DNA of 64,000 nt from Anadara kagoshimensis. Taxonomy: Eukaryota > Mollusca > Bivalvia > Arcoida > Arcidae. The notes beneath the pieces were generated by a model. It did not search any database, was not told where the DNA came from, and saw nothing but the letters and a program-made list of their open reading frames with translations. The DNA lies in assembly GCA_021292105.1 (NCBI GenBank), contig CM037861.1, positions 54,090,920-54,154,919 of the forward strand, in the 5' to 3' direction. Shown here one piece after another: positions 23,084-36,188 of the stretch. A program made the translations under genes and the position numbers. The first letter of the stretch is position 1; each line of letters begins with the position of its first letter.

Positions 23084-26000
23084 TTTATTTGGGAGTGGAT
23101 TTTTTATAATAGTTATCTTTTTTTTCAATTTAAATTATTTGTGAATTGAATTATTTATATATTTATTTATTTGAGAGAGAATGAGACGGTTAGAAATAAT
23201 AACAATAATCATAATATTAATATTTATTTTTGCAGTTATGCTATCTCCAACGGATCTAACATGGAAAGAATCAAATAAGCAGTATGACTTATTAAGCAGA
23301 GAAGTTCTTTGTGATAATACAACCTCGTCATCCTGTGCATTTGTACTTAAAGATGAAGATTTCAACATAAATGGAGATTTTACTGCATGGGTTAAAGGAT
23401 ATGTCATCAAATCACCGTTCATGAATTCAATAGGTAAGAGGTAGGGGTTGATTAACACAAAAGTACTTGTATTTGACATACATTATACCCAATACCTTAA
23501 ACACAGTCAAACCTGCCTATAAATGTCAATAACATAAATGGAGATTTTATTGCATGGGTTAAAGGATATGTCATCAAATCACCGTTCATGAATTCAATAG
23601 GTAAGAGGTAGGGGTTGATTAACACAAAAGTACTTGTATTTGACAAACATTATACCCAATACCTTAAACACAGTCAAACCTGCCTATAAATGTCAACTTT
23701 GGAAACCAGTAAATTGGCCTTAATTGACAGATGTACCTTAAAAACAGTTTCAAACAACACGAATAAAGAGCAAAGGGGAAAATTTACTGGCATTATAAAG
23801 CAGGTGGTCCTTATATTGAGATGGTCTTTATCATGTTTTTGACAGGTTTCACTGTAACACACCCCAACATTTGTTTCTGACAAAACACGAGTTTGTGATT
23901 GATAGAGTAAGCTGGATTAGTTATTTACAGCCATATTTTTTATTTGTTTATTATAAGTCTGACGTTGTTGGTTCGCTGTAATTTTGGAGTGGTAAACAGG
24001 GTTGCCTTGCGCCCCAGTTAGTTACCCATCCTATGTTGGTCCTAATGTTTATTCGTTTCGTTCGCGCGTTGTGTCATGTCACGTTCTTGGTTGGTTGGGG
24101 TTTTGCCAAGTCTTGTAATCTGCTGGCACTATATAACGTTAGTTATTTGGATTCATAAAGAATAATTTTGTCTAACTTCACATCGAAACAGTTACTAAGT
24201 AAACATTTCGAATGTTACGGGAGAGGGTGCCATTGTGATTGTTAAAATGATTTCTTATTGTTCTACTTAGTCCATTTTCAGACCATTTATTACTATACTT
24301 CATGGTGCATTAGACATCGGTGTTGTTATGTTGCAATTGTTGAGTGTATTTAATGGCTCTGCCTACTGTAAAATTGACGTTATTACTATAACCAAATTAC
24401 TGGACACCGCTTCTGTCAATATCATGTAATCATGTTGTATTAGTAGATAAGTTGGCTATTGCCAAGATCATCAGTCTTCTATTTCATCATTATCTATTGT
24501 CCATTCAAATTAGAATGTTTATCTCTATCAATGAACTTAACATGTCTTTTTTTACTTGTTTGCTGGTTCTTTCAAGTAGTTTTTGCTTGAAGTCTTTTGG
24601 TGCATTTCGTTAAACAGTAAATAAAATTGTTTTGGGTATATTTGACGTCTCATCGTTCCATGTTCCTTTCAGTCTCAATTGTTAATTTCACACTTGGTGG
24701 GTGTAGCTAGCTCGACAAGAGGTGCTTGCCCTTCTGTAAAGCCCCGGGCTCACTTCCCTGTTGGAAGTTCGTCTGTTTAATTTAATGTGTCAGTTTTCAA
24801 AGTTTTTCCTTTGCTTTTGAGTTTGTTGTTTGGACATGTACCGGTACTGCGTTGAAACCATTCCATGTTTTACATTTACCCTTTTTTCAGATGAGCTACA
24901 AAGCCCCCTTGCAATTTGTTTTAATTTTTGATGCGATATTTATTTTATTCGCTAAAACTAATATGTGCCCTTAATGATGGATTAAAAAGAGATTCTTTTA
25001 TTATAAAATAAATTTTATTTAAAATAAAACAATAACAAGTTACACAAATGATGATAAGTTATACTGCGTTTCACGCAAATTAATAATGACATCGATATCA
25101 TTAACACATATGTTAGAAAGTACTAGTTAAGCACAATTTAAATTAAGATGAATTAAAACTTATTGTGATTTATCATGACTAGTAAATAAATTAATTCACA
25201 AAGAATACAAACCCTGAAACACTTTAAAAACAATACAATTTCGAATAAATAGTTGTATGAGAGATGAAATAGAGATCTATTAAATTATGATCACATAATG
25301 TTTATCACGATTTGAACAGTAATTTAATTACAAGTCATCGTGGTTATGACTATCGCCGTCTTCCGTTGTTGAACTTCCTGTACCGCCGCCATTTTGTTGG
25401 TAAAGTTTACTTATAATCGGGTTAGCTATATTTTCAACGTCCGACTTTTGTTGTTTATATTCATCAGTACTAGCACCTTGGTTGCTATCTAACCATTTTA
25501 TTTTTTCATCAATTATATTTTGCAATGTCTCTTTATCTTCGGAACTAATTTTATCTCCTAATTTTTCTTTATCATTTAGCTGATTTTTAAGATTATAAAT
25601 ATAACTTTCGAATTCATTTTTAGCTTCAACTCTTTCTTTTAGTTTCGAATCTTCCTCTGCAAACAGCTCTGCTTCTTTGATCATCCTGTTGATTTCATCG
25701 TCTGATAGTCTGTCATTATCATTTTGGATGACAATGTTATTCTTCTTCCCGGTTCCTTTGTCTTCTGCTGTTACAGTCAATATTCCATTGGAATCTATTT
25801 CAAATGTGACCTCAATCTGTGGTATGCCTCTTGGAGCTGGAGGAATTCCAGTCAAATCAAATCTACCGAGGTTATGGTTATCTTTGGTCATTGGTCTCTC
25901 TCCTTCGAAAACCTGAATGGTAACGGTTGGTTGATTGTCTGCTGCTGTAGAAAATATCTGAGACTTTTTGGTTGGTATATGTGTGTTTCGGGGTATTAGT

Positions 26001-29000
26001 TTTGTCATAACACCACCTACAGTTTCAATGCCCATAGTTAGAGAGTTTACGTCTATCAATATGATCTGGGGATCTTCTTCCCCACTCAAAACTCCCGCCT
26101 GAACAGCGGCTCCATATGCCACTGCTTCGTCTGGGTTGATGGCTCTGTTTGGTTCCTAAAATAAAACAATACAATATCAATTAAACACAATGTTATAAAA
26201 TGTTATTTTAAACTATTCATCAGCGTGTACTTCATCGGGATATTATTGTAACAATTATGTGAATGGCATTGAACAAAGGAATCCCCAATTTACAAATTTC
26301 TGAACCGTTACAGAACAAGTGTTATGGGAAGTAACGCAAACTCAGTTCATATTATGATAGTCACTATAACATTAGAGTACTTGAAGTAACTGCATGGAAA
26401 TCCTCACTAAAACCGGAAATGACAAAAATCAAAATCTTACTTTTTGGAATTAAATATTTATAGTAAGGATAAAAACAAACATAACAGTCCATGTTCAAAT
26501 CATCATTTAAAAAATCACACAAAAAAACTTTGAAAACTGGCAAATCTAGATAAACACATTCCAACCAGGATATGAGACTGCGTTATTTGAAAGGGTAACC
26601 GCCTCCTGTTTAGCTAGCTGCATCCGTCATGCAAGTGGTCAAATTTGTAGTAAGGGGAAGGCATTGAAACATAAAAAGTAACAAGAAATAGTTAAGTAAT
26701 TACCTTTCCGTTGAAATGATTTTTAACGAGTTGTTGTATTTTAGGAATTCTTGTAGATCCTCCTACCAGTACAATCTCTGCTATGTTGTCCTCCTTTAAA
26801 TTAGCGTCTTTTAATACACGTTTAACTGGGTTTAATGTTGATCTAAATAAATCCTGTCAATGGAAGGTTAAAACAACGATAAGAATTTAATCCATAAAAA
26901 CGTATTTTATAAGTGATGACAATATTATTGAAATTAATCTTATAACTTTATTTTGTAAAATATTTTAGTAACTTTAAAATTGATTTTGATAAAAGTCAGT
27001 GCAAGTAGCTGTACTCGTGTTTAATTAATTGAAAGAATCGCGAATGGGACTCATTTCTCCTGTATTCGCCGTCATCAATATAAAGTAGTGTAAGTTTGCC
27101 ATATGTAAACGACTAAGCCATATTTGGTCATGTGAATAAAGTTATGTGAATGAAGCCGAATGTTACATCCCAGCTTGTTAAGGTTAAAATGATCTTCACA
27201 AATTTACTACTTGTGTTTGTATAGAGGTATTAAATTAGCTTTAATTTAATTTCACGCATCTTGTTATTTAGTTATATTTACATATTTGAAGTTATCTCAT
27301 TTCAAATTAACAGATTGCACGGCACGTTCTTGGACATTTATGGACAATGCAATTTGATTATTTGTCCATAGACATTTTTTCTTGACTTTTTAATTACTAG
27401 TAAGTAAAAACTTACCATATTCAACTCTTCAAACTTGGCACGGGTCAGGGTCTCTGAAAAGTCTTCGCCATTATACAGTGATTCAATTTCTATCCTGGTC
27501 TGGTGTTGTGATGACAGTACACGTTTTGCCTTCTCAACTTCACGTCTTAATTTCTGAACAGCTCTGGCGTCTTTTCGGATATCCAAACCCTTTCTCTTTT
27601 TAAAGACTTTAACAAAATAATCCATAACTCTGTGATCAAAATCCTCTCCCCCTAAATGTGTATCCCCGTTGGTTGCCAAAACCTCAAACACGCCATTGTC
27701 GATGGTGAGTAAAGTGACATCAAAGGTGCCGCCTCCTAGATCAAACACTAAAATATCCTTTTCCTCGCCTTTCTTGTCCAGTCCATAAGCAATTGCAGCA
27801 GCCGTTCTGTAATGAGAAATACCAGTAATTAGAATCATTTGATGCCGATACTATTACTTAGACATAGATTTAGAAGTAGAACATGTCGAATCATACGGCA
27901 CTTGCACAAAATTGTAATGTCAAGTACATGTATACCGTCTCGATGTAAGTGAAAGAATTTTGACTGTGACATTAAACTCCATTACTTCACTCAAGTACAG
28001 ATATAACAGATATAAAAGTACAGAGAACCATCTGAACAATTTTACACAGTAGTACAGATTGCTGGTGTTTTCCAAATTCTACCGTATCTAGTTGAATTGG
28101 AAACTTTTATTTGTTATCAGTCTAGACAACACCTTCAATGAGGCAATTTAGTACTTTGGGAACGAGTAACTAAACATCCACTGGTATTGCAATATATGTA
28201 TAAGCATATTAGGAAGTAAAGGTCAAGAACTTTAAGATCACTGAGCGTACTCTGAATCAGGATACTAAAAGAATCTAGTCAGAACCAAGGTAAAATGTTA
28301 TTCTGTCAATCTTTAAAGTATTAGATATAAATATACATTGATAACTTACGGTTCGTTTATGATCCTTTTAACGTTGAGTCCGGCAATCGACCCAGCGTCT
28401 TTAGTAGCCTGTCGTTGTGCGTCGTTGAAGTAAGCCGGGACTGTAACAACGGCATGGTGTACTTCATGGCCGAGGTAGGCTTCTGCGATCTCTTTCATTT
28501 TACGGAGTACCATGGCTGAAATTTCCTCAGGAGTAAACAATTTACTGCCGTTTCCTACGCCTACTTCTATGGTCGGTTTGTTGTTCCTATTGACGACTTT
28601 GAAAGGGTATAACTTGATATCTTTCTGTACGGCTTCGTCATCCCAACTTCGTCCAATCAACCTTTTGACGTCAAATATGGTGTTCTGTGGGTTTGATGTA
28701 AGCTGATTTTTGGCGGCATCGCCTATCAGTCTCTCCCCGTCTTCGGTAAAGGCTACGTATGATGGTGTAATGCGGTTACCCTGATCATTGGCAATTATCT
28801 CCACTCTACCATTCTTATACACACCAACGCTAAAAAAACACAAGTTTTGATACATATACTTATTAGCCGTCATGCATAAAACTTATAGTTTCACCGATTT
28901 GGCATTTCATTTTAGTCCATTCCCTCTTTTGCAATATCATAAATTCATTCCGATTAAATATTGTTTGCCTACTAGAACATTAGGAGTTTTGTATTTAAAT

Positions 29001-30610
29001 CACCTAATACCAAATGTATTTATATGTCTCAGCTGATCGAAAAAATATACACTGATCAAACATGCGAACTTTCACCAGAAACGCGAGCTTGGCTGGCCGA
29101 GTCTCATACTTATAATTCTGTGTACGCTTAATTCAAAATAATAGACCAATTTAAATTCGGGTGGTATTTTAAACATGATTGTGGTTTAATGTAGATTGTG
29201 TGATTACTGGCGAAACGCGAAAGAAAATCTGCTAAAGTTTTTAAAAACTTACCAAGAATATGTGGTTCCTAGATCTATCCCGATAACGGTTTCATGCTTC
29301 TGTGAATCGGCATCACCTCCGAGGGCCACTGTGGCCACCAATGCCACCAACACTAATGATATCATTAACTGCCTCATCTGTAACAATTAATACCGTTTAA
29401 AGTCAGACTCTTTTATAACGTCGTGTGATCTAAATAACGTACCATTTCCAGTTTCATTGGAAGTTTTCATAAAATTAGTTACAGGAATGTTATGCATGTA
29501 AATGTTATATAGTAAGCTATTAGACAACCCTAGCCATACATGCTCAATAGGAGTTAAAGATAAGCAGAAATTCAAATGATGCGGCTGGGGCTTTCTGAAC
29601 ATATCTGTAAATAAGTCAATTGTTGAAGTGACTGTTTAATTTCAATCATGCGTTTATAGAAATAATGTTATGACAAAACTAAGAAATAAATTACATATTG
29701 CATTTTAACAGTGAAATTCTTTTCATTTTCTTGTTCATTCATAATAATAATTGAGAATATGATTAATGAGAAATAAAAGCATGGATAATATCGGCACCAG
29801 AAAATACATGATTAACAAATGAGCGAAGGCGTACTGTGTAATCATAAATAGAAATTATAAAATGATAGGCATCAGAATAAAATTTGTTATTTAAAAAAAA
29901 AAACTTTAACTTACTTTTTGTTGTTGATATTTTCAACTTTTCCAATAATTTTAAGAATACAGCTGCAATTTCTATACAATGTCGTCTATATTGGAATAAA
30001 AAAATTTGTCACTGTATAACGCTGAACTTGAAAAATAAATTTCGTATCTTCTGTATAGGTATAGTAGACTACGGAATAAATATTTTGATGTTCTGTACTG
30101 TGTGTGGAAGGTTGATATTAAGTTTAAATTTCGCTCGTCTTTTATATGCTGTTTTTGCGTTCTTTATTCCATTATGCTGTCGTGGCATTATTTCGTTGAG
30201 TGTTAAAGCTTATGTACACGTAATCTTTTACCAAAATTCTACGATGAATTTTAATTATGAATCAAACATGAATTATTTCATCATTCTTTACAGATTATCT
30301 CTATTCAGCTTGTTTACAAACAGTACTTGACGTCACACAACTAAAAATAGGTGACCTAGAAATTACTTGTTAAGCCACGTCACACTAAAACACACAAATT
30401 ACGCACTTTTTTAAAACATAAATGAAAAAAGAAATAATTTCATAGCATTTATTTAACTTGAAGTTTCGTTTATATATTTTAGGTTGCTTTAATGTGAGTT
30501 CTGAGACGCTACAATCACCAAATATCATCAGAAAAGAAATATCAAATAATGACGTCAGAAGTTGTGCACTTAACTGTGGATTTTCCTTATATTATGGGTT
30601 AACGGTATGC

Positions 30611-30655
<45 letters not shown>

Positions 30656-30900
30656 AATGTGAACAAAAAAAAGAGAAATATGAAAATAAAAATTAGCCAA
30701 ATAAGGAGCTTCTTAAGACATTAGGTAAATTTTTATGCCAGGATATGTCAAATGAGCGTATACCCCAACCTTCAAATCTACCTACCTAATTATATCATGA
30801 ACCGAAAATTTGGGGACATAAAATTTATCGTCATTTCTAAGGTAGTGTCCTCACATTGTACATGCAAATGTGAAAAAAGCATAATAAATTTCCGGATATT

Positions 30901-30942
<42 letters not shown>

Positions 30943-31727
30943 TGTGTGTGTGTGGGGGGGGTGTTGTTGTGTTCGTGTGTCATACAATTGTAATACATAG
31001 TTTTCTTTCTTTTTACTTATTAATTCCTCTTTAAGCGTTATCCGAGTATTCCTAATCGTAACTTAGTTCACACTTTCTACGACTGTTTAACCACCACCCT
31101 TATTGATAACAATATTTCTAATTCTAGAAAAGCTGGAACCTTCAAACAGTATTGGAAGGAAATGACAATAGTGTTTATCATCTATATACATATGTTTTGA
31201 AGATGGAAGTATTATATTGTTATATAAATAAGATTTCAAGTTCGGATTTAAAATATTTTTATGATTACGGTTTTGATATCGAGTATTTTCTTGATTTTAA
31301 TCAAACATATTATATAAAACCAAGTAATGTGGGTGAGAGTTTGCGTGTTCAATTTATAACTGTCTACAAACTTTGGTGAAGGATGTACTACTATATACAT
31401 ATATTATTATTATTATTATAATTATTATTATTATTATTGCAGGGAAACACGTGTATATGTATAAATTCTACCATAGATGGCTTTACACAGTTAAAGAGAG
31501 GCGAATGTACTGTTAAATGTCCCGGAAAGACAGATGAAACATGCGGCGGAGAGGCGGATGTGTTACGTATACTCACTGTTTACGCCGTCACAAATACTGT
31601 TCTAGGACAAAGTATGCTGAAATAACACAGAGAGAGAGAGAGAGGGGGAGAGAGAGAGAGCGCGCAATGTTGCGATATTTAAAACTTATCGGTATAACCG
31701 ATATAGGACAAAGTATGCTCAAAAACC

Positions 31728-31785
<58 letters not shown>

Positions 31786-34700
31786 TGTTGCGATATTTAA
31801 AACTTATCGGTATTTATAACCGATATATGGCAATGACTTTAGTCACCCCAAAAGTAAAACAAGTAAAACAGTAAAGTCACGTAGTCATATTTCAAATTAC
31901 CAAACTGCACATTTATCTTGTACCACAATGCCTATTTATGCACACATACGGTACATACCTCCCAAAGCTTATTACTTAGCTAAAGCATTAATATGCCGAA
32001 TCGACAGCTCACCTTGGTCCTCTCGGCAGGTGCTACCTATCTCGGTCACGAAGCCCATCTACGACTCCTTTTTATATAGCTCAATGTAAAACTTTCGTCA
32101 GGTCTGTAATGTACATATCTTTTACGTATAAAATACACATGCATATATCAAACATTGTTGATAAAACTTTTCGAAAATCTCAAATTAACCCCCTGTAAAA
32201 CAAGTTTTATAAACTTAGAAAAACTGTTACACGCAAAAATTCATACCTGTCATATCTGTGCTTGAAGTCGTGCTGTTTTAGAGTCTGTAGTTAAGCTGTT
32301 TTCTTTTCAGGTTGTCAGTCTGTACCACAGAAAGGTTTAATGAAGAATGCAACGGCGAATGTTTACAATGGTACCAATGGATTTATACGGTGCCACACAC
32401 AATGCAGTTTCCATTTTGCAATTGAGGTACGGTTTTACCATTTATATATTGGTATCAGCATTGCTCTATATTATTATAAAATCCAAGTTTTATGGAGTTG
32501 ATGGTTTATGGTATTTCACTAAACGATCCTGATGTTGGAAAGTTTGTCAGTTCACTTGCCGAAGGTAGGTGGTTTTCTGAAGGTAATACGGTTTCCTCCA
32601 CCATACCATTACTGACAGTCTTGATAAACGCGAAACAGTCTTCATTTGGATCGTGTAACGCCGCATAAACATGTTCCAACACGTCTCTGCGGGGAATTTC
32701 AACAAATAGAGGAAGCTGATGTGCGCAAAAAGGCTACCTTCAGCCGCATAAAGAAAACATTTAATGCAGGATACCATAATATCCTTCACTATCATCACCT
32801 AAACCTTTATCATCATTACTACCTTCACTAAAAACACCAACACCATCAAGATGATCGTCATATATTATTATTATTATTATTACCATCATCATTATTACAC
32901 ATCTTTTTACAATGGCATGCCAACAAAATTGCTATTAAGAAAATAAAATTACATTAAAATCGACAAGACACATTGACTTTTAACATTTAAATAAGTTTTC
33001 CATAGAAAAAATTAGTACTACTTGTGAGATATCGTATGTTTATTGCATATTTATGAGTCACCATCGCAACCGTCGTCGTCATCAATATTGTCACCACCAC
33101 CGTTTTTGTGGAGATATAAGCTCTTTGTAAGATTCATACAAAGTCCTCTTTATGCGTTAAAAAGGCACCCTTACGCCGCATATAACCAACACCATTTTTA
33201 TGCGTTGAACGCCGCCGCATAAACGTGACCGACCGCTTTATGCGTTGAAATTTCCCGCATAAACGGGTCAAGCCTGTCTCACACAGAACACACGGCTTAT
33301 ACGGTTGGCCACCCGTGTAAACTGTACATACAACCGAACCAACCGTGGCCTTATTCGACTTACACTCGGGCCATTCGAGTGTATCCGTAAAAGCCGTGTA
33401 TGATTTTTAAAACTTTTAAAAAATTTGCACGGGTGCCATGTCCGTGTATGATCGTATTAGCGATCGTACAAGACCGTGTGAGACCGTACGAGACCGTGTA
33501 TGATCGTATTAGCGATCGTACAAGACCGTGTGCGACCGTACGAGACCGTATATTTTATTATTATCACATTGCAAAAATAAAATTAAAGGTTCCCATAGAA
33601 AAAAATAAGATGTACCTGTATAAGCGAGCAGTGGTTATTTTTCTTAGATATTTTCTTTGAAATAACATTTGCTCCCTTATAAAGGTACATCTTATTATTC
33701 ATTTTTCCCTTTGAAGAAATAACTACTTTGTCCCTTGGTCCAAAAATTAAGTCACCAGTTAGGAAGCTGTACTCTTATCAAAACCACTTTGAGCTCAAAA
33801 AGTGCTATTACACTTTCCAAACACGATATCTAGCAAATGTAACTGTGTATAAAGAAGCAAAGAACATCAAAACATACACGAATGTGTGATAATTCGAGCA
33901 TAACTCGAACAAAAGTCGGTGGGACCGTATGTAAACCCTGTAAATGTCCAGTTAATCGAGTAAAAGTCGTGTTTAATCGTACTAGGCCGTAACAGACCGT
34001 ACTTGGAACCGTACAACAATCGTATGAAAATCGTTTGCAAATCGTGTTCAAACCGTGACAAACCTTGCTTGACCGAGTATAGCCGTGCTTTGTTCGTACA
34101 TACTCGTGCTACAGTCGAGTCTAAATCGTACCAACTCATCCCCAGGCACGATTGGAGCTCAATACTCGTACCAGTCAACCCGTGTATAACCGAGTGTAAC
34201 GTATTCGAACCGTGTGCCCAACCGTGTTCTGTGTGAGACAGGCTTGAATCAGGCGGGTTTATGCGGCGTTACAGGGCCGGGCTAAAACACCATTACTCCA
34301 CTCTGCTCTGAATGTACTCTGTTTATACTTCACAAATCACTAGCACTGAAGTCCGTTTGACTATCTCTTCCCTTTTTTTTCAGAAATAAATCATAATAAT
34401 TCTATGCACACCTTTCTCGTCATAGTTGTATTATATTACAGGGTGATAATTGTTACTGTTTAACGGATGTAACGCTAAATACCAAACCGGTTGACAATGG
34501 ACTATGCAACCAGCTTTGTTCCGGAAACATGTTTGAACGATGTGGTGGTTCGCCAGTTATACCATCGTACCATTTCGTAACGCTTTACCAGACATTGTCA
34601 GGTAAACAGAATTTTTTCATTTTAAAGCATTTCAAAAATAAACTTCAGTTATCTTAAGTTTTAAACTCAGTGGTATTAATATTATACCAGTTTTAATTTT

Positions 34701-36137
34701 ACAGCACCAGACAGCTGTTTCGGAATCAATTCCCATCAGTAGTGTTTGAATAAAAATTGTGAAACCAATATTTTCCCCAAGATGTTAAAAAGCTATCCAA
34801 AGGACCAAATTTAAGAAATGACATTCTGATCATGGTATTTCAAGGGGTAATGAAAGATAGTGTGGCGCGTGCCAAATTCGATGAAAGGCGAAGCCCTTCA
34901 TTATGAATTTGGCACGCGCCACACTATCTTTCATTACCCCTTGAAATACCATGAGCAGAAATGTCATTTCTTATATTTACAATAAATATGTTGTACCTCG
35001 GCGCTATTTTTTCCATATCTGCGCGTGTGATATAGAGTTTTTAGCCATGCAAGATCGGCGTATCTCACATGACCACGCAACCCCCTGTGTAGGACATGAC
35101 GTAATATTGCGGGAAAATTAATACACATCAAGGGTCATGACCCCCATTGTCTTTCATTGGGAATTGAAATACAATTGCTTCTGTGTGTTTCATCGAAGAC
35201 AGGTACAGTCATATTGTAAATATATATATTTTATCAAATTTAGCCGAGAATTTACCCCGTTTCATATTATGTATTCTACAGCCAATGTTTTTTCAATTTT
35301 TTATTTGATTTTATACATACAGTCGCGTTGAAAGTTTAAAATCTAGTTAACGATCGCGAAAAGTGGTTGAAGCTCGGCTGCCGATCTGTGGCTTGCTTTG
35401 GGTCGGAAAGCCGCTAAGAAATGGACCATAGCCGCTGACGAAAAGCTTTTGAGATATTCGTAGCGAGGGTCAGAGATGAACTGCCGATTCGGTACCAATT
35501 CGTTAGCTTAGTGTTAACTTGCGATATGTTATAATCTTGTGATTAAAACGAATGTGTCTTGCTGAAATTAGAACCACCAAGAACATGCTACATCACAGTA
35601 TTTATGAATAAGAAAGAAGGTTCTAAATTGTTTGATACAAAACCATGGGTAACTAGAAAAATGTATTTCATAGCAAGTAACAATTATGTGGAAGGTTGAT
35701 TTCTTGGTTGTTCAGTTTATTAGAAAATAGAGTGTCTGTAAAACATGTACATTAAATGATAAACGGGTTCCTTTATCAAACAGCCTACGAAACGGCGGAC
35801 GGTCCCTTGTACAGTACAGACCTATCGAAAGTTTAACACTGGGCTAACGAATAAGGGTAAAAACTTGACTGTCGAGTGGCCGAGATTTGGATAACCAGTA
35901 ATAAAACAGCTACCGAAAACCTGTCGAGTGGCCGAGATTTGGATAACCAGTAATAAAACAGATACAAAAAAACCTGTCGAGTGGCCGAGATTTGGATAAC
36001 CAGTAATAAAACAGCTACCGAAAACCTGTCTAAATATAGGAAAAGAGGTTAAGTTCATTACCAATCCGTTAGCTAAGTGTTTAACTTTGACAGGTCTGTA
36101 CTGTGTGTGCATGCGCTCATGTACGTGTAGTTTATTT

Positions 36138-36188
<51 letters not shown>

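Noticed and set aside
22766..23149. 127-codon open frame through TC, AC and TA repeats
   Set aside because: Translation of microsatellites; lies in Receptor C intron 1.
23531..23600. Additional Receptor C exon in the duplicated segment
   Set aside because: No acceptor precedes it; only the 3' part of the exon with its donor was copied.
25328..29377. Cytosolic Hsc70 instead of BiP
   Set aside because: Signal peptide, ER-type C-terminus and BiP-specific stretches ([30 protein letters not shown]) fit the ER form; no EEVD end.
29884..30330. 148-codon open frame on plus, opposite the BiP 5' flank
   Set aside because: Phe/Leu/Ile-rich AT-biased composition, no domain, overlaps the BiP upstream region; treated as chance.
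30458..30724. 88-codon frame beginning before Receptor C exon 3, as an independent small gene
   Set aside because: The meaningful part is the WSC first half (exon 3), bounded by a good acceptor and donor; the rest is (CT)n translation.
34698..34760. Possible extra Receptor C exon after TTTTACAG
   Set aside because: The sequence belongs to dispersed family C, is found inverted at 47 kb, and has no CTLD/WSC pattern or donor in phase.
35871..36028. Three 52-bp repeats as a coding repeat
   Set aside because: They lie within a TIR-bounded MITE in a receptor intron and vary by non-multiples of three.
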